From contig CAYZPC010000010.1 in assembly GCA_964480705.1 (NCBI GenBank), positions 1 through 40,306 on the forward strand: a DNA stretch of 40,306 bases. Direction: 5' to 3'. Each line of letters begins with the position of its first letter. Position 1 is the stretch's first letter. Both the position numbers and the translations under genes were made by a program. A model generated the notes under the pieces. The model made no database searches and was not told the DNA's origin. It was given only the letters and a program-made list of their open reading frames with translations. Origin of the DNA: VGJJ01 sp964480705 (GTDB taxonomy: Archaea; Iainarchaeota; Iainarchaeia; Iainarchaeales; VGJJ01). Positions 17,162 through 23,713 of this stretch are shown piece after piece.

Positions 17162-18379
17162 ATGGAGAAAAACGTCGAATTTGAGCCCCAAACCGGATTG
17201 CCCGTGCTGGCGCGCGAGTGCCCCCACTTGGACGTGTGCGCGGGCTGCCCCATCATGCACGTGCCCTATTCCACCCAATTAACCTCTAAAAAAAACGTGC
17301 TGAAAAACCTCCTCATGTATTTTGTGAAAGAGTTTGAAATCATTCCTTCTCCTCAATTGGAGTTTCACCGCAACCGAGCGGATTTTTGGTATGATCCTGC
17401 GCAGCAATTGGGTTTTAGAAATAAAAACAATCGATTCACGGGAACATTTATTCCATCGTGTCAGCTCATTTCGCCGCGCGCACAACACGCATACGTTTTC
17501 CTCGAAAAATATTTGAAAGAAAAAAATATTCCAACGTATTCCGTGCTGGAACACAACGGTTTTTTGCGCTATGTTAGTTTTCGTGAATCAAAGACCAATG
17601 GACAATTAATTATCGTCATTAACACGTACACGAATACAAGCCACGATGAAAAAATAATTGAGTCACTCGCGCACGAAATCATTTCCCAAAAATTGGCAGA
17701 TGGTGTGGTGTGGGTGCACAATCCCACGCTCAATGATACCGTGCAGGGAGATATTTTCCGACAATGGGGAAATTGCATTTTAACCGAAAAAATGTCTGAT
17801 ATTCCCTTGCAATACGATGCGAATTGCTTCTTTCAAACCAATCCTCGTTCCGCGGAGAATGCTCAAAAATACGTGGTGGAATTGATTCACGCGCGCAATG
17901 CTAAAGCAACCATTTTGGACTTATATTGCGGAGTAGGATTGTTTGCCCTCCCGCTTTCCATGAAAGGGCATTTTGTGAAAGGAATCGAACTCTCCAAGGA
18001 TTCGATTATATGGGCACGCAAGAATGCGCACAATCTTGGACTTGATGACTCGGTGGCATTCGAAATAGGAGATGTTCCTGCCAAATTAAAAGAAATGGAA
18101 AAAACAAACGAGAAATTCGAAACCATTCTGTTGGATCCCCCGCGCAGTGGGTTGAGTAAGAAAATTTGGCGCCGCATTTTGAGACAAAATCCCCACCAAA
18201 TTGTTTACGTTTCATGCAACCCTGTTGCGCTCAAGCGCGATTTGGAATGGTTGTCGGAGTATGCGGAATATCGAATTGAAAACGCCCGCGCGTTTGACTT
18301 TTTCCCGCATTCGGAGCACGTGGAAATGGTCGTGGACATCCGCGTGGAAAAAATAAAAGAATTCAAGATGGGTGGATGA
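17162..18379 (+). CDS. TrmA/RumA-family RNA 5-methyluridine methyltransferase
   Basis: An AdoMet-dependent enzyme (405 aa) that methylates C5 of a uridine in tRNA or 23S rRNA. Fe-S cluster ligands fit Cys20, Cys26, Cys29 (CPHLDVCAGC) and Cys100 (FIPSC). The AdoMet site is 'ILDLYCGVGLFALPLS'. 'LLDPPRSG' follows, the catalytic nucleophile is Cys352 in VSCNP, and Glu388 in HSEHVEMV is the expected base. No N-terminal TRAM domain is present, as in other archaeal members. Archaeal relatives include tRNA U54 and rRNA enzymes, so the target is not decided by sequence alone. The start at 17162 fits the TATA spacing. Confidence 0.92.
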   Translation: MEKNVEFEPQTGLPVLARECPHLDVCAGCPIMHVPYSTQLTSKKNVLKNLLMYFVKEFEIIPSPQLEFHRNRADFWYDPAQQLGFRNKNNRFTGTFIPSCQLISPRAQHAYVFLEKYLKEKNIPTYSVLEHNGFLRYVSFRESKTNGQLIIVINTYTNTSHDEKIIESLAHEIISQKLADGVVWVHNPTLNDTVQGDIFRQWGNCILTEKMSDIPLQYDANCFFQTNPRSAENAQKYVVELIHARNAKATILDLYCGVGLFALPLSMKGHFVKGIELSKDSIIWARKNAHNLGLDDSVAFEIGDVPAKLKEMEKTNEKFETILLDPPRSGLSKKIWRRILRQNPHQIVYVSCNPVALKRDLEWLSEYAEYRIENARAFDFFPHSEHVEMVVDIRVEKIKEFKMGG

Positions 18380-18403
18380 TTTTTCTGCCAAATACTATTC
18401 TAA

Positions 18404-21100
18404 TTATATCTTCATGAGCGCCGCGTCAATTCCGTCCGTGCTCACGAGCTTGGCTTGCGCGACTTTTTCCGAACCGCCACCGCTTCCTTTAGCGTACGCT
18501 AGAATCTGCTGAATAGCATTTTTGGCATTAAACATGGAGGCGCTTCCCGACATGGCCACGACAAACTTCGCGGGAATGGAAACCAACACCACACTCAGGG
18601 TGGGGTTTTGATTCACTAATAATTGGGCGAGCTTCATGGTGCTTTCTTGGCTATACTCAACGTGTTCCACAATTTTACTTCCCTTTGCTTTTGATTTGAA
18701 TACCATCACATCATTTTGGAGTTTTTCCTCTATCAATGCTTCAGCTTGCTTGCGCCACATTTTGGCTTCATCAATGGCATTCTGCGCAGCCTTTTCCAAG
18801 TCTTGTTCGGTGGTGTTGAGAATTTTGGTGATGCGGGCGAGCTTCTCTTCGCGTTCCTGCACCCATTTGAGGGCGGGCTGTCCTGTCGAATACGTGATGC
18901 GTTCAATTCCATCTTGTATGCTTTCCACTTTCATCACCTTGAAGAAACCTATCTCGGATGTGTTATTAATATGCGTTCCCCCGCAGGCCTGAATATCCAC
19001 GTTTTCAATCTGCACGAGACGCAATTCCTTTCCGGGAACAAATCCTCCTTGGTAGATGCGGAAGCCATATTTTTGCTCCGCTTCCGTGCGGGAGACAATA
19101 AATTTATGCACGGGAATTTTTTTCTGAACGTGCTGCTCAACGAGTTCCTCAATCTGCTTAATTTCCTCCGGCGTAATTTTCTTGAAATGAGTTACATCCA
19201 AATGGGCTTTATCCGGACTCTTTTGTGCACCGGCTTGCCAAATATGATTGCCCAACACTTTTCGGCACATCGCATTGAGCAAATGCGTGGCAGTGTGATT
19301 GTGCATGAGGTTTGCTCGGCGTTCACGTGAAATAAAACCCTTGATTTCGTGTCCCTCGCTGAATGAGGATGCATCCTCCACTTCATGCAAAATTCGGTTT
19401 TGTACCTTTTGCACGCTCTTGACTCCAATTCCGTTTAACGTGCCCGTGTCAAAACTCTGGCCCCCACCTTCCGGATAAAAGAGGGTTTGGTCCAATACCA
19501 CAAACTTGTTTTCCAACACGCGCAACACGCGCGCATGAAACTCATCCTCGTACAATTTATCATAATAGAGAGTTTTCGTCTCGGGCAACGATTCCACATC
19601 CGCGGCGAGCTTGGTTTTCTTTTCTTTCTTTTTCTCATTCTTCACGCTCACTTGCTCGTAAAAATCAAATACTTCCTCGACTTGAATTCCGCCTTTTTTG
19701 CCTAAATCAACAGCCATCTCATATGGAATGCCGTGAGATTCGTATAATGTGACTAGTTCTTTTTTCTCCAAGGGTTTGTTGTCTTTTTTTAATTTTTCAA
19801 TAATCACTTTCATTTTCTTCTGGCCCGTGTCCTGCAGCGCGTTGAATTTCTTCTGCTCTTCTCTCACCACTTCAATGGCGGTGGGCAATCCTTCCGCGAG
19901 AGAATTATCAAAGCCATGCAATTCTTTCACGTGGTCCTGCAAAATTTTTGAATAATCCAAATTGAATGCATATTCTGAATTGAAGCCAAAAACGCGTCGC
20001 AGTAAGAGGCGTAAATTATATCCACCACCCCCATTCGAGGGGAGTTGTCCGTCCGTGCACGTGTATAAGATTGTTTTCAAGTGATCAGCCATGGCATACA
20101 AGGCTTGCAAGGAGCCAATGCGCGAGAATAATTCTTTTTCATCCATTTCTAATTGTTTGGCGATTTGCATGCGCTTCTCTTTCACGTTTCCCTCTTCCAT
20201 GTTCAAGAGACCGGACAATTTTGCGTATTTGGCGAAGAGGTCCTCATCCAAGTGCACCCCTGTATTGCGCTTCATGTTTCGAATGACATTTCCAAACGTT
20301 GACTCATAGCTCGTTGCCGCGCCATTCGTATACCACGCTAGTCGTTCAAGTCCTGCGCCCATATCAATGACTTTGGTGGAGAGTTCACGCGACGTGCCGT
20401 CATCCATTTCTTGGAATTGCATGAAGACACAGTTTCCTAACTCAATTCCATTGGCATAGTATTCAATCGAAGGACCAAATGTTCCTCCGCCCGCCCACAC
20501 ATCTTCCATGAAAATCAAATCTTCTTTTTTGACACCAATAATTTGTGTGAGGTAATTGTAATCATGCTCCAGCGCTTCATTTTTCCAATAAAACGTACCC
20601 TTTTCAGGGGTGTTAAACGCATGCTGTCCAAACATGACAAAACCCGTGTAGTGTCGACCGGTCACACCCACATTTCCCACATCATTGAAACGCAAACAAT
20701 GCTGCGGCACAATGAGAGGGTTTGCGGGCGGCTCCACTTCGCCCGTAACTACATACGGTTGAAAATCAATAATGGATGCATTCGTGAAATACAAATCATC
20801 TCTCCATCGTGAAACAACGGGAAAGCGTTTGATTTCAGTGTGTCCGTGTTTTGTGAAGTATTCGGAGATTTTTTTCCACGTTTCCACGTAACCGTAATTG
20901 TGCGTGCGCTGGCCAATGAATTGATACCCCACGCACTCGGAATCGCCGCAGATGTTTCTATTTGCATCGAGGCTCCAAAAATATTTTTTACAATGCGAAC
21001 ATTGGTGGCGTGAAAAACCCCGCGTGGTGAGTGCGTCAATTTTGTAGTGTTTCTCCCACTCCCGGGTGAACGTTTCCTTTAACGCCGTTTTATCGACCAT
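18404..21100 (-). CDS. alaS: Alanine--tRNA ligase (archaeal type)
   Basis: An 898-residue class II synthetase charging tRNA-Ala. I use the ATG at 21100 (MVDKTALKETFTREW); the frame is open to 21190 but that extension crosses the promoter. A zinc ribbon specific to archaeal AlaRS has cysteines at 34, 37, 51 and 56. The catalytic core follows. The editing domain has HNHTATH at 600-606 (His602, His606) and CGGTH at 706-710 (Cys706, His710), which bind Zn and clear Ser/Gly-tRNA. The C-terminal DHHA1 domain contains GSGGGSEKVAQA. Normal length for archaea. The mRNA is probably almost leaderless. Confidence 0.97.
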   Translation of the reverse strand: MVDKTALKETFTREWEKHYKIDALTTRGFSRHQCSHCKKYFWSLDANRNICGDSECVGYQFIGQRTHNYGYVETWKKISEYFTKHGHTEIKRFPVVSRWRDDLYFTNASIIDFQPYVVTGEVEPPANPLIVPQHCLRFNDVGNVGVTGRHYTGFVMFGQHAFNTPEKGTFYWKNEALEHDYNYLTQIIGVKKEDLIFMEDVWAGGGTFGPSIEYYANGIELGNCVFMQFQEMDDGTSRELSTKVIDMGAGLERLAWYTNGAATSYESTFGNVIRNMKRNTGVHLDEDLFAKYAKLSGLLNMEEGNVKEKRMQIAKQLEMDEKELFSRIGSLQALYAMADHLKTILYTCTDGQLPSNGGGGYNLRLLLRRVFGFNSEYAFNLDYSKILQDHVKELHGFDNSLAEGLPTAIEVVREEQKKFNALQDTGQKKMKVIIEKLKKDNKPLEKKELVTLYESHGIPYEMAVDLGKKGGIQVEEVFDFYEQVSVKNEKKKEKKTKLAADVESLPETKTLYYDKLYEDEFHARVLRVLENKFVVLDQTLFYPEGGGQSFDTGTLNGIGVKSVQKVQNRILHEVEDASSFSEGHEIKGFISRERRANLMHNHTATHLLNAMCRKVLGNHIWQAGAQKSPDKAHLDVTHFKKITPEEIKQIEELVEQHVQKKIPVHKFIVSRTEAEQKYGFRIYQGGFVPGKELRLVQIENVDIQACGGTHINNTSEIGFFKVMKVESIQDGIERITYSTGQPALKWVQEREEKLARITKILNTTEQDLEKAAQNAIDEAKMWRKQAEALIEEKLQNDVMVFKSKAKGSKIVEHVEYSQESTMKLAQLLVNQNPTLSVVLVSIPAKFVVAMSGSASMFNAKNAIQQILAYAKGSGGGSEKVAQAKLVSTDGIDAALMKI

Positions 21101-21124
21101 ACACGAAAACGAAGAGGGAAAGCC

Positions 21125-21132
21125 TATAAAAG
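21125..21132. promoter_or_regulatory. Possible shared TATA box, alaS (-) / membrane protein (+)
   Basis: TATAAAAG is centred at 21128. It lies ~28 bp from the alaS ATG (21100, minus) and ~26 bp from the predicted start near 21154 for the plus-strand gene, where a GAGGAGG ribosome-binding site (21154-21160) then precedes the ATG at 21172. No second AT-rich box is seen in the 71-bp gap. Confidence 0.55.
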
Positions 21133-21171
21133 AAGGACTTCTCGTTGAGCCTCGAGGAGGCGATATTTCGC

Positions 21172-21600
21172 ATGATTCAATTTGCAACAATAGACTGGGT
21201 GGCTGTAATTGCGGCCGCCATCGCTGCTTTCGCAGCCGGCATGGTGTGGTACTCTCCCGCTATGTTTGGAAAAAAATGGATGAAAATGAATGGCGTAACT
21301 GAAAAAGAAGCCGCCAAATACAAAGAGAAAAACAAAGACCAAATGATGGGAATGATGATTACTACGGTAGTCGTCAGCGCGATAACCGCTTTTGTGTTAG
21401 CAAACCTGTTGGTGTTGCTCAACATCACCACGCTCTTTTCCGCCGTGCAACTCGCATTTTGGTTGTGGGTTGGATTCCAAGCCACGTCTGCATATTTGCT
21501 TGTTCTCTATGAGAAAAAAAGCATGGACTGGTGGATCATCTCCGCTGGATATAATTTAGTGGGACTATTGGTATCGGCCATCGTGCTGATGCTGATGTAA
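21172..21600 (+). CDS. DUF1761-like small membrane protein, 142 aa
   Basis: The start at ATG 21172 is supported by GAGGAGG 11 nt upstream; a TTG at 21145 would also be open. Four hydrophobic helices are visible (VAVIAAAIAAFAAGMVWY, MMITTVVVSAITAFVLANLL, a third around LAFWLWVGFQATSAYLLVLY, and GYNLVGLLVSAIVLMLM). The segment 'GMVWYSPAMFGKKWMKMNG' after the first helix is typical, as I recall, of DUF1761, a family of unknown function in bacteria and archaea. A strong hairpin plus T-run terminator follows. Divergent from alaS. Confidence 0.82.
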   Translation: MIQFATIDWVAVIAAAIAAFAAGMVWYSPAMFGKKWMKMNGVTEKEAAKYKEKNKDQMMGMMITTVVVSAITAFVLANLLVLLNITTLFSAVQLAFWLWVGFQATSAYLLVLYEKKSMDWWIISAGYNLVGLLVSAIVLMLM

Positions 21601-21632
21601 TTTGCCCATTTTACAGGGCGAGTCCGAGAAAC

Positions 21633-21666
21633 GGGCACCAAACGTGTTGGTGCCCCTATTTTTTTT
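21633..21666 (+). terminator. Intrinsic-type terminator
   Basis: GGGCACCAA (21633-21641), ACGTG loop, TTGGTGCCC (21647-21655), a 9-bp perfect stem, then a run of eight T at 21659-21666. It ends transcription of the membrane protein gene before tRNA-Leu. Confidence 0.85.
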
Positions 21667-21682
21667 CCTTTCAAATGGCGGG

Positions 21683-21690
21683 TTTAAAAG
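21683..21690 (+). promoter_or_regulatory. TATA box for tRNA-Leu
   Basis: TTTAAAAG is centred ~38 bp before the mature tRNA 5' end. A start near 21712 leaves a ~12-nt leader to be removed by RNase P. Confidence 0.55.
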
Positions 21691-21723
21691 AAAACCTTTG
21701 GGATTTTCGTATAGGTAATATTC

Positions 21724-21807
21724 GCAGGAGTGCCGCAGCGGTCTACCGGGCTGGATTGAGGTTCCAGTGGCTTAGTGCCTTCGGCGGTTCGATCCCGCCC
21801 TCCTGCA
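21724..21807 (+). tRNA. tRNA-Leu (anticodon GAG)
   Basis: The acceptor stem GCAGGAG (21724-21730) pairs perfectly with CTCCTGC (21800-21806), discriminator A21807. The anticodon arm CTGGA-TTGAGGT-TCCAG gives GAG (Leu, CUC/CUU). The long variable arm and T arm GGCGG-TTCGATC-CCGCC are intact. CCA is not encoded. Its 3'-terminal 15 bases plus the next base recur downstream at 21928-21943. Confidence 0.95.
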
Positions 21808-21837
21808 TCGCCCATTTCGTAGGGCGGATCCGATATG

Positions 21838-21860
21838 GAGGTATCGCTGTGCGATACCTC
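21838..21860. repeat. Hairpin in first downstream unit of tRNA-Leu
   Basis: GAGGTATCGC (21838-21847), TGT loop, GCGATACCTC (21851-21860): a perfect 10-bp stem. Confidence 0.85.
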
Positions 21861-21889
21861 GGCTGATTTTCTTTTTGACTGGGCGTCTA

Positions 21890-21914
21890 CTTTTTCTTTT
21901 CTCAAAAGAAAAAG
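21890..21914. repeat. AT-rich palindrome with CTC loop
   Basis: An 11-bp perfect stem: left arm 21890-21900 (CTTTTTCTTTT), CTC loop, right arm 21904-21914 (AAAAGAAAAAG). It lies 13 bp before the second copy of the tRNA-Leu 3' end and shares the core TTTTCTCAAAA with the palindrome beside tRNA-Ser. Confidence 0.85.
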
Positions 21915-21975
21915 GAGGCGTTCCTGTTCCCGCCCTCCTGCATATCGCGCCATCATCCATAGGCGGATTGGTGTA

Positions 21976-21999
21976 GAGTTCTCGCTTTGGCGATAACTC
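21976..21999. repeat. Hairpin in second downstream unit of tRNA-Leu
   Basis: GAGTTCTCGC (21976-21985), TTTG loop, GCGATAACTC (21990-21999): ten positions with one mismatch. Compared with 21838-21860, a G-C pair has become T-A while pairing is kept. Confidence 0.8.
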
Positions 22000-22053
22000 G
22001 TTTTTTCGCCAGGCTTTCTAAAAGGCTTATTCGATATCTGACGGGTCGTCCAT

Positions 22054-22073
22054 GGTATTGCAATTGCAATACC
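22054..22073. repeat. Perfect 20-bp palindrome
   Basis: GGTATTGCAATTGCAATACC reads identically on both strands. The flanking CTC and ATTTTC that follow resemble the context of the 21838-21860 hairpin, so it may be a third, more diverged copy of that hairpin. It ends ~25 bp before the stop of the convergent minus-strand gene. Confidence 0.8.
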
Positions 22074-22096
22074 TCTCTAATTTTCACGAGTTTTTT

Positions 22097-22933
22097 TTAT
22101 TTTACAAGTGGTTTTTCTTGAAAATAGCCATCTTTGAATGTGTATCCGGGCAATGGTGTTTGTCGGACCATTAACCCCATTTTTTTGAGAGTAGCATACG
22201 TTTTTTCGAGGCGCAGATACGCTGCATAAGGTGCTTCAAAACTCATTTTATGAATGAAGGATAAATCATCCAGCACTTTGTTCAATTTCTTTGTATCTTC
22301 TCGAAGAAATGAAAAAGTGCCTGTTCTCAATGTTCTTTCAAGTTTTTTTCCAAGCATGAGGGTATAATATCCCATGACTTTTCCACCGGGAGAAATAACA
22401 GCTACATGTGAAAATTTTATTCCGCGCGAGGGAGTCTTGCGGTGGTATTTCAATAAAAGATTGAACAAATCTAACGCTGAAGGAATGGTGTCCATTTTTT
22501 TCTCGATAGGTGACTCTGCACTCCATGTGGGATGTGTATGAAGGATTGATTTAGTTTTGGGTTGAATGGGAATCATTTTGCTGTTGCTCCACCCGCGCTC
22601 GAGTGTGACATCTCTCCATTTTCCCACGCCCTCTCGATGAAATGAAATTTCTTGTGCCTTAATGAAAGGAACTTCTTCTAGCATTTTTTTCACCGAACGA
22701 TTTTGATTCAACGAAGTAATGTATGCCGGGGCACTCTCAAGCGCTCGTCTCTTTTCGAGTACGGCTACTTGTTCTTCCGTCAATGGAGCGGTGCGGCAAC
22801 CAATCACACTTGCCCCCGCTAATGCGACAGCACCTTTGAGAAATGTTCGACGAGAAAATATTCGCGGTTTACTAATTGGTTTAGCACCTGCCGATTTTTG
22901 TATGCGGGCTCGTCTAAAAATTTTCAAAGGCAT
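22097..22933 (-). CDS. Tat-exported lipoprotein with JAMM-like (HxHP...SxxD) motif, 278 aa
   Basis: The N-terminus has the twin-arginine signal SRRTFLK (Arg28-Arg29) followed by a hydrophobic stretch ending VIGC (Cys46), a lipobox. The folded protein should therefore be exported by Tat and anchored by lipid on the outer face of the membrane. The body contains HTHP at 132-135 and SALD (Ser152, Asp155), the H-x-H...S-x-x-D metal site of JAB/JAMM metalloproteases, with a long insertion between the two halves. 'HVAVISPGGKVMGYYTL' follows, like the strand pair after that motif. The motif Glu is uncertain (Glu95?). Start 22933 fits the TATA at 22954-22964; the open frame upstream lies in repeat DNA. 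Confidence 0.72.
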   Translation of the reverse strand: MPLKIFRRARIQKSAGAKPISKPRIFSRRTFLKGAVALAGASVIGCRTAPLTEEQVAVLEKRRALESAPAYITSLNQNRSVKKMLEEVPFIKAQEISFHREGVGKWRDVTLERGWSNSKMIPIQPKTKSILHTHPTWSAESPIEKKMDTIPSALDLFNLLLKYHRKTPSRGIKFSHVAVISPGGKVMGYYTLMLGKKLERTLRTGTFSFLREDTKKLNKVLDDLSFIHKMSFEAPYAAYLRLEKTYATLKKMGLMVRQTPLPGYTFKDGYFQEKPLVK

Positions 22934-22953
22934 GCTTGATGAAGGTGTTGCTA

Positions 22954-22964
22954 GAATAATAATT
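22954..22964 (-). promoter_or_regulatory. TATA box for the Tat lipoprotein gene
   Basis: AATTATTATTC on the minus strand is centred 26 bp before the ATG at 22933, implying a leaderless mRNA. It directly abuts the copied rnpB 3' end (22965-22981), which therefore occupies the BRE position. Confidence 0.55.
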
Positions 22965-22981
22965 GGCGTGCGTCGCCGGCC
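22965..22981 (-). repeat. Copy of the RNase P RNA 3' end (17 bp)
   Basis: The minus-strand sequence GGCCGGCGACGCACGCC is identical to 23092-23076, which is the 3' end of rnpB (the 3' strand of helix P1 plus three following bases). The copy is 111 bp downstream in rnpB orientation. The flanking sequences do not match. Confidence 0.85.
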
Positions 22982-22988
22982 ACCGCGC

Positions 22989-23007
22989 AAATTTTTGCAA
23001 AAAATTT
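22989..23007. repeat. AT-rich palindrome with GCA loop
   Basis: AAATTTTT (22989-22996), GCA, AAAAATTT (23000-23007): a perfect 8-bp stem seven bases from the copied rnpB 3' end. Confidence 0.8.
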
Positions 23008-23023
23008 GATTAAAAGCCTACAT

Positions 23024-23042
23024 GAGGGGTCAACGACCCCTC
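23024..23042. repeat. Hairpin downstream of rnpB
   Basis: GAGGGGTC (23024-23031), AAC, GACCCCTC (23035-23042): a perfect 8-bp stem with 3-nt loop. Like the tRNA-Leu hairpins it begins GAG and ends CTC. It may act as the rnpB terminator or processing signal. Confidence 0.75.
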
Positions 23043-23078
23043 GATAGTAGTCTGTCGGTGCCGCCGGACGAAAACGGC

Positions 23079-23340
23079 GTGCGTCGCCGGCCGTAAGCGG
23101 CCTTCTGTTTTATCCACATTCGCCTAAGCGTCTACTGAGAGACTTGCACGCTCCCGGCGGAGACCCGTTTCAATGCCCTGCACGCAACGTCCGCTCTTCG
23201 CTTCATCCTGCGCGTGCACGCAGACCGTGTCTGTGCCTCCGCGGCCCTTTCCAAGGCTTTCGGGGTTTTGACGCGTGGGCCGACTTTCCTCAGCGGGGGG
23301 AATTGCACCCCCTACCGTCAGTGGACCACCGGCGACGCAC
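23079..23340 (-). ncRNA. rnpB: RNase P RNA
   Basis: The catalytic RNA of RNase P removes 5' leaders from pre-tRNAs. On the minus strand, CTGAGGAAAGTC (CR-I) begins about 48 bases in and ACAGAAGGCCGCTTAC (CR-V) lies near the 3' end. TTAGGCGAATG just before CR-V matches the conserved 'uAGaUGAAUG' region. The ends form a perfect 12-bp helix P1: GTGCGTCGCCGG at 23340-23329 with CCGGCGACGCAC at 23090-23079. About 262 nt, compact but plausible for an archaeon. It is more GC-rich than its surroundings. Exact ends are inferred from P1. Confidence 0.9.
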
Positions 23341-23361
23341 GAAAGAAAGGGGGCGTTTTCC

Positions 23362-23369
23362 TTTATTAA
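23362..23369. promoter_or_regulatory. Possible shared TATA box, rnpB (-) / UBA-like gene (+)
   Basis: TTTATTAA (TTAATAAA on the other strand) is centred at 23365.5: 25.5 bp from the rnpB 5' end (23340) and 27.5 bp from the ATG at 23393. It is the only AT-rich box in the 52-bp gap. Confidence 0.55.
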
Positions 23370-23392
23370 GAACCAGCTCACATTGGAGTAAT

Positions 23393-23686
23393 ATGGGCCT
23401 CCTTGACTTTCTCAAAAAGAAAAAAACAGACGAAACGAAAACACTCTCACGAGAGGAAAACAATGGTGCCACCCCAAACAACGTTTCCGCGCCTGCAACG
23501 AAGTCCTCTTCCCCCGCCGCGCCTTCTCCCATGAGTCCGGAAGAAATGGCTGAGAAAGTAATGATTTTGGTGCCATACATTAAGCAATACCGCTCGCAAG
23601 GAATGCTGGATGAAGAAATTAGTGCTTTTCTGCAAGACCATTCATGGCCGGCCGAAATTATTCAGCGCGCGCTTTTGAGCGCGTGA
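23393..23686 (+). CDS. Small protein with C-terminal UBA-like helical domain, 97 aa
   Basis: Starts MGLLDFLKKKK, an amphipathic N-terminus often seen on archaeal membrane-associated small proteins. Then come ~40 low-complexity residues (Ala/Pro/Ser/Thr) and a C-terminal three-helix unit 'VPYIKQYRSQGMLDEEISAFLQDHSWPAEIIQRAL'. The pattern Y-I-x-x-x-R-x-x-G-x-x-x-E-E-I...W-x-x-x-x-I-x-x-A-L recurs in DPANN proteins and resembles UBA folds used for protein contacts. The frame is open further upstream to 23144 but that part is antisense to rnpB. The ATG has GGAG 5 nt before it, although the TATA spacing suggests a leaderless start. Partner unknown. Confidence 0.78.
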   Translation: MGLLDFLKKKKTDETKTLSREENNGATPNNVSAPATKSSSPAAPSPMSPEEMAEKVMILVPYIKQYRSQGMLDEEISAFLQDHSWPAEIIQRALLSA

Positions 23687-23696
23687 TACGGTTTAG

Positions 23697-23705
23697 TTTT
23701 TTTTT
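23697..23705 (+). terminator. T-run terminator of the UBA-like gene
   Basis: A run of nine T follows the stop by ~11 bases. A small GC hairpin (CGCGC-TTTTGA-GCGCG) overlaps the end of the coding region. Convergent with the prenyltransferase gene. Confidence 0.6.
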
Positions 23706-23713
23706 AATTATAC

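Larger units (their letters stand above)
21793..21943 (+). repeat. Direct repeat of the tRNA-Leu 3' end (16 bp, period 135)
   Basis: TCCCGCCCTCCTGCAT occurs at 21793-21808 (the end of the tRNA gene) and again, exactly, at 21928-21943. The sequence after each copy is also related: ~GTAGGGCGGAT / CATAGGCGGAT, then a GAG...CTC hairpin, then TGACTGGGCGTC / TGACGGGTCGTC. So about two degenerate tandem units of ~135 bp run from 21793 to ~22060. No protein gene is seen between 21808 and 22096. Confidence 0.85.

Noticed and set aside
21101..21190. 30-residue N-terminal extension of AlaRS
   Set aside because: It would cross the TATA box and enter the divergent gene; archaeal AlaRS begins near MVDKTALKETF.
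21684..21956. 90-codon minus-strand open frame
   Set aside because: It is antisense to tRNA-Leu and its repeated 3' end; the region is structural RNA and hairpins.
22934..22990. 19-residue N-terminal extension of the Tat lipoprotein
   Set aside because: It is encoded by the copied rnpB end and the promoter region; the ATG at 22933 fits the TATA spacing.
21838..23042. CRISPR array
   Set aside because: The hairpins and repeats are too few, irregularly spaced and unequal in sequence; no cas genes are present.
21793..23092. Functional integrated mobile element bounded by att sites
   Set aside because: The intervals between repeats are only ~95-120 bp and encode nothing; no integrase gene is present, so at most these are scars or miniature elements.
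23144..23392. N-terminal extension of the UBA-like protein, and a minus-strand frame at 23124-23381
   Set aside because: Both overlap RNase P RNA. The GC-rich stretch is explained by rnpB, and the ATG at 23393 has proper promoter spacing.
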